A DNA stretch of 8,733 bases from JBFHKO01 sp041595355. GTDB taxonomy: Bacteria; Pseudomonadota; Gammaproteobacteria; Enterobacterales; Aeromonadaceae. The stretch lies in assembly GCA_041595355.1 (NCBI GenBank), contig JBFHKO010000103.1, positions 1 through 8,733 of the forward strand, given 5' to 3'. Below the pieces are notes generated by a model that ran no database searches, had not been told where the DNA came from, and saw only the letters and a program-made list of their open reading frames with translations. Every line of letters begins with the position of its first letter. Position 1 is the first letter of the stretch. Both the position numbers and the translations under genes were made by a program. Positions 5,690-8,733 of the stretch are shown in pieces.

Positions 5690-6793
5690 ATGCAGTTTTC
5701 CATCAATCGAGAAGGGCTGTTGCGCCCCCTGCAACTGGTCTCCGGCGCGCTCGGTGGCCGGCCGACGCTGCCCATCCTCGGCAATGTGCTGCTGGAGATC
5801 AGTGACCAGCAGCTGGCCATGACCGGCACCGATCTGGAAGTGGAAATGATAGGCCGGGTGGCGCTGGATGGCGTCAGCCAGCCGGGACGCACCACGGTGC
5901 CGGCCCGCAAGTTGCTGGATATCTGCCGGGCCCTGCCCGACAGTGCCGAGCTCGGCTTCCAGCTGGAGGGTGAGCGGCTGATACTGCGCTCCGGGCGCAG
6001 CCGTTATTCGCTCTCCACCCTGCCGGCTGCCGAGTTTCCCAACATCGAGGACTGGGCGTCGCTGCTGGAGTTCGACATCAGCCAGCAGGAGCTGAAGCGG
6101 CTCATCGAGTCGACCCAGTTTTCCATGGCCAGCCAGGATGTGCGTTACTACCTGAACGGCATGCTGTTCGAAGCCGCCGGTCGCTGCCTGCGCACCGTGG
6201 CCACCGATGGACACCGGCTGGCGACCTGCCAGCGCGAGGTGGTGCAGCAGCAGCTGCCCGAGCAGCAGTTGATACTGCCGCGCAAGGGGGTGCTGGAGCT
6301 GGTGCGGCTGCTGGAAAACGAGAACAAGCCCATCCGCCTGCAGATGGGCAGCAACAACCTGCGTGCCGTTTCCGAGGGCTTTGTCTTCACCTCCAAACTG
6401 GTGGATGGCCGTTTCCCGGACTACCGGCGGGTGTTGCCGCGCAGCAGCGACAAGGTGCTGATTGCCGACCGCGAGGGGCTGCGGCAGGCCTTTGCCCGGG
6501 CGGCCATCCTCTCCAACGAGAAATTCCGTGGCGTACGCCTCAACATGCAGCAGAATTTGCTGCGCATCACCGCCAACAATCCCGAGCAGGAAGAGGCCGA
6601 GGAGCTGCTGGATGTCGAGTATGCCGGCAGCGAGCTGGAGGTGGGCTTCAATGTCTCCTATGTGCTGGATGTGCTGAATACGTTAAAATGCGAGCAGATC
6701 AAGCTCAGCATGACCGACGCCAACAGCAGCGCGCTGATCGAGGATGCCAGCCGCGACGATGCCCAGTATGTGGTCATGCCGATGCGGCTCTGA
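5690..6793 (+). CDS. dnaN: DNA polymerase III subunit beta (sliding clamp)
   Basis: The clamp encircles DNA as a dimer and tethers polymerase III and many repair proteins. It has 367 residues (E. coli has 366). The start MQFSINREGLLRPLQLVSGA leads into GGRPTLPILGN, the family N-terminus. Three similar clamp domains of about 120 residues fill the rest. The protein ends in YVVMPMRL, whose final MPMRL helps form the partner-binding pocket. The ATG at 5690 is preferred to the GTG at 5684, since GGAG (5679-5682) lies 7 bases before the ATG but only one base before the GTG. It is co-transcribed with dnaA and recF (3-bp gap to recF). Confidence 0.98.
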   Translation: MQFSINREGLLRPLQLVSGALGGRPTLPILGNVLLEISDQQLAMTGTDLEVEMIGRVALDGVSQPGRTTVPARKLLDICRALPDSAELGFQLEGERLILRSGRSRYSLSTLPAAEFPNIEDWASLLEFDISQQELKRLIESTQFSMASQDVRYYLNGMLFEAAGRCLRTVATDGHRLATCQREVVQQQLPEQQLILPRKGVLELVRLLENENKPIRLQMGSNNLRAVSEGFVFTSKLVDGRFPDYRRVLPRSSDKVLIADREGLRQAFARAAILSNEKFRGVRLNMQQNLLRITANNPEQEEAEELLDVEYAGSELEVGFNVSYVLDVLNTLKCEQIKLSMTDANSSALIEDASRDDAQYVVMPMRL

Positions 6794-6796
6794 CCC

Positions 6797-7909
6797 ATGG
6801 CCCTGCTGACGCTCCAGCTCCGCCATTTTCGCAACCTGCAGCAGGCCGAATTGCGGCCCGGCCGCGGAGTGAATGTGCTGCTGGGGCCCAATGGCAGCGG
6901 CAAGACCAGTCTGCTGGAAGCGATTCACTACCTGGGGCTGGGACGCTCCTTTCGCACCCATCTGGGCAACCGGGTCATCGCCCTGGGCGAGAAGGCGTTC
7001 ACCCTGTTTGCCCAGGTGGAGTGGCATGGCCAGCCGGTGGCGCTGGGGTTGCAGAAGAGCCGCACCGGCGACAGCCGGTTGAAGATCGGCGGCCGGCCGG
7101 CGGAGAAGCTGGCGCAGCTGGCGGAACTGCTGCCGCTGCAGCTTATTCATCCGGAGGGCTTCAGCCTGTTGACCGGCGGCCCCCAGCAGCGGCGCGCCTT
7201 CATCGACTGGGGGCTGTTCCACGAGGAAGCGGCCTTTTTTCCGCTCTGGGGGCGGGTGCGCCGCTTGCTCAAGCAACGCAATGCCCTGCTGCGCCAAAGT
7301 GGCAGCTATGCGCCGCTGGCGTACTGGGATCAGGAGCTGGCCCGGCTGGGCGGCGAGCTCAGCGATTATCGCCGGCACTATTGCGAGGCGCTGCTGCCGC
7401 TGCTGCAGCGCATCTGCGGCGATTTTCTGCCGGAGTATGAGTTTCGCATCGGTTTTCATCCCGGCTGGGATCAGAGCCGGGAGCTGGTCACCCTGTTGCA
7501 GGACGGGTTCGAGCGGGACAAGTCCATGGGCCATACCGGTCTGGGACCCCACCGGGCGGATCTGCGCCTCAAGGCCAACGGCGTGCCGGTGCAGGATATC
7601 CTCTCCCGGGGCCAGCTCAAGCTGCTGGTGTGCGCCCTGCGCCTGGCCCAGGGGCTGTATCTCAACCAGCAGGGCGAGAAGCGCTGCCTGTTCCTGATTG
7701 ATGATTTTGCCTCCGAACTCGATTCGGAGAAGCGACGTCGGTTGGCCCGACACCTGAAAAGCTGTGATTCCCAGGTGTTCATCACCGCCATCGATGCGGC
7801 GCCGCTGGCCGACATGATGTCGGAACTCGAGTGTCATCTGTTTCACGTGGAACAGGGCACAATCACCGAATATCCAAACACGCGAGAGCGAGAGTTAAGA
7901 CATGAGTGA
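6797..7909 (+). CDS. recF: DNA replication and repair protein RecF
   Basis: RecF is an SMC/ABC-like ATPase that, with RecO and RecR, loads RecA at single-strand gaps and stalled forks. It has 370 residues, about 13 more than E. coli RecF (357). The difference looks like a C-terminal tail, ending TITEYPNTRERELRHE. Walker A is GPNGSGKTS (30-38), the ABC signature is SRGQ (270-273), and Walker B with D-loop is LFLIDDFASELD (298-309). The start three bases after the dnaN stop and the 8-bp overlap with gyrB indicate tight coupling. I see no good separate Shine-Dalgarno before the ATG. Confidence 0.97.
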   Translation: MALLTLQLRHFRNLQQAELRPGRGVNVLLGPNGSGKTSLLEAIHYLGLGRSFRTHLGNRVIALGEKAFTLFAQVEWHGQPVALGLQKSRTGDSRLKIGGRPAEKLAQLAELLPLQLIHPEGFSLLTGGPQQRRAFIDWGLFHEEAAFFPLWGRVRRLLKQRNALLRQSGSYAPLAYWDQELARLGGELSDYRRHYCEALLPLLQRICGDFLPEYEFRIGFHPGWDQSRELVTLLQDGFERDKSMGHTGLGPHRADLRLKANGVPVQDILSRGQLKLLVCALRLAQGLYLNQQGEKRCLFLIDDFASELDSEKRRRLARHLKSCDSQVFITAIDAAPLADMMSELECHLFHVEQGTITEYPNTRERELRHE

Positions 7910-8733
7910 GAACACGTACGACTCTTCGAGTATCAAGGTATTGAAGGGTCTGGATGCGGTCCGCAAGCGTCCGGGGATGTATATCGGCGACACGGACGAC
8001 GGTACCGGTTTGCACCACATGGTTTTCGAGGTGATGGACAACTCCATCGACGAGGCTCTTGCTGGGCACTGTACCGACATAGTGGCGACCATCCACAGCG
8101 ATGGCTCCGTCTCGGTGCGGGACAACGGCCGTGGCATTCCGGTGGATATCCACAAGGAGGAGGGGCGTTCGGCGGCGGAAGTCATCATGACGGTGCTGCA
8201 CGCCGGCGGCAAGTTCGACGCCAACTCCTACAAGGTGTCCGGTGGTCTGCACGGGGTCGGGGTCTCGGTGGTCAATGCCCTGTCCGACAAGCTGCTGCTG
8301 ACCATTCGTCGCGGCGGCCATGTCTACGAGCAGACCTACCATCTGGGCGAGCCCCAGGCGCCGCTGCAGATGATCGGCGACTCCGATCGCTCCGGTACCG
8401 AGATCCGTTTCTGGCCCAGCCCGACCATCTTCTCCGATACCGATTTTCACTACGAGATCCTGACCAAGCGCTTCCGTGAGCTCTCCTTCCTGAATTCGGG
8501 GGTCTCCATCCGCCTGCTGGACGAGCGTGATGGCCGCGAGGATCATTTCTGCTACGAGGGGGGCATCCGCGCCTTCGTCGAGTACCTGAACCAGAACAAG
8601 ACGCCCATCCACCAGAAGGCCTTCTACTTCGACCTGGCCCGGGAAGATGGCATCGCCGTCGAGGTGGCCATGCAGTGGAACGACGCCTATCAGGAGAACG
8701 TCTACTGCTTCACCAACAACATTCCCCAGCGGG
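7902..8733 (+). CDS. gyrB: DNA gyrase subunit B (3' end outside window)
   Basis: GyrB is the ATPase subunit of DNA gyrase, which introduces negative supercoils. The first 277 codons are visible. They give the N-terminal GHKL ATPase domain, beginning MSENTYDSSSIKVLKGLDAV, and the start of the transducer. The catalytic glutamate is E43 and the N-box asparagine N47, in EVMDN. The ATP/novobiocin-binding aspartate is D74 in RDNGRG, followed by the flexible lid GGLHGVGVSVVNALS and R137. All are one position on from E. coli because of one extra residue near the N-terminus. These residues show no resistance-type change that I can recognise. The frame is open to the window edge; about two thirds of the protein is missing. 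Confidence 0.98.
   Translation, partial: MSENTYDSSSIKVLKGLDAVRKRPGMYIGDTDDGTGLHHMVFEVMDNSIDEALAGHCTDIVATIHSDGSVSVRDNGRGIPVDIHKEEGRSAAEVIMTVLHAGGKFDANSYKVSGGLHGVGVSVVNALSDKLLLTIRRGGHVYEQTYHLGEPQAPLQMIGDSDRSGTEIRFWPSPTIFSDTDFHYEILTKRFRELSFLNSGVSIRLLDERDGREDHFCYEGGIRAFVEYLNQNKTPIHQKAFYFDLAREDGIAVEVAMQWNDAYQENVYCFTNNIPQR

Noticed and set aside
6683..7846. 387-residue minus-strand open frame
   Set aside because: It lies antisense to the dnaN end and recF; no family resemblance and Q/A/L-rich shadow composition.
7863..8612. 249-residue minus-strand open frame
   Set aside because: It is antisense to gyrB, whose ATPase motifs are clear on the plus strand.
1..8733. Search for mobile elements, CRISPR arrays, tRNA/rRNA genes or defence systems
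   Set aside because: None seen: every gene is a conserved housekeeping gene in canonical order, with no transposase, regular spacer repeats or foreign composition.

Overview
This window is a classic gammaproteobacterial chromosomal replication locus with two divergent gene blocks. The leftward (minus-strand) block, in order of transcription, is rpmH, rnpA, yidD, yidC and mnmE (3' end cut by the window). The rightward block is dnaA, dnaN, recF and gyrB (3' end cut). All nine genes are recognisable by protein sequence and order. They resemble E. coli closely (for example a 548-residue YidC and an 85-residue YidD). The third-position GC bias and high overall GC suggest a GC-rich relative of Aeromonas/Oceanimonas/Zobellella-type bacteria. 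That placement is inference from memory of these proteins, not a search.

Layout: 1-1252 mnmE; 1253-1346 a short spacer with a strong palindromic terminator; 1347-3712 the tightly packed yidC, yidD, rnpA and rpmH genes, with only 2 bp between yidD and yidC and overlaps of 34 bp (rnpA/yidD) and 8 bp (rpmH/rnpA); 3713-4304 a 592-bp divergent intergenic region; 4305-7909 dnaA, dnaN and recF with gaps of 14 and 3 bp; 7902-8733 gyrB, which overlaps recF by 8 bp.

The leftward block serves translation (ribosomal protein L34), tRNA 5' processing (RNase P protein), membrane protein insertion (YidD, YidC) and tRNA wobble uridine modification (MnmE). The rightward block serves replication initiation (DnaA), the sliding clamp (DnaN), gap repair (RecF) and supercoiling (GyrB).

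The genes themselves are ordinary. The part worth attention is the rpmH-dnaA intergenic region. It carries a very strong rpmH promoter (TTGACG-17 bp-TAGAAT, minus strand), two perfect TTATNCACA DnaA boxes plus weaker ones, 14 GATC sites, eight GGATCC palindromes (three inside an identical CCGGATCCGG), a duplicated CGGGGGCCCCG palindrome and a G-run tract. This looks like a Dam/SeqA/DnaA-responsive control region for dnaA or possibly a replication origin. The sequence alone cannot decide between these. I found no mobile element, CRISPR array, tRNA/rRNA gene or defence system.
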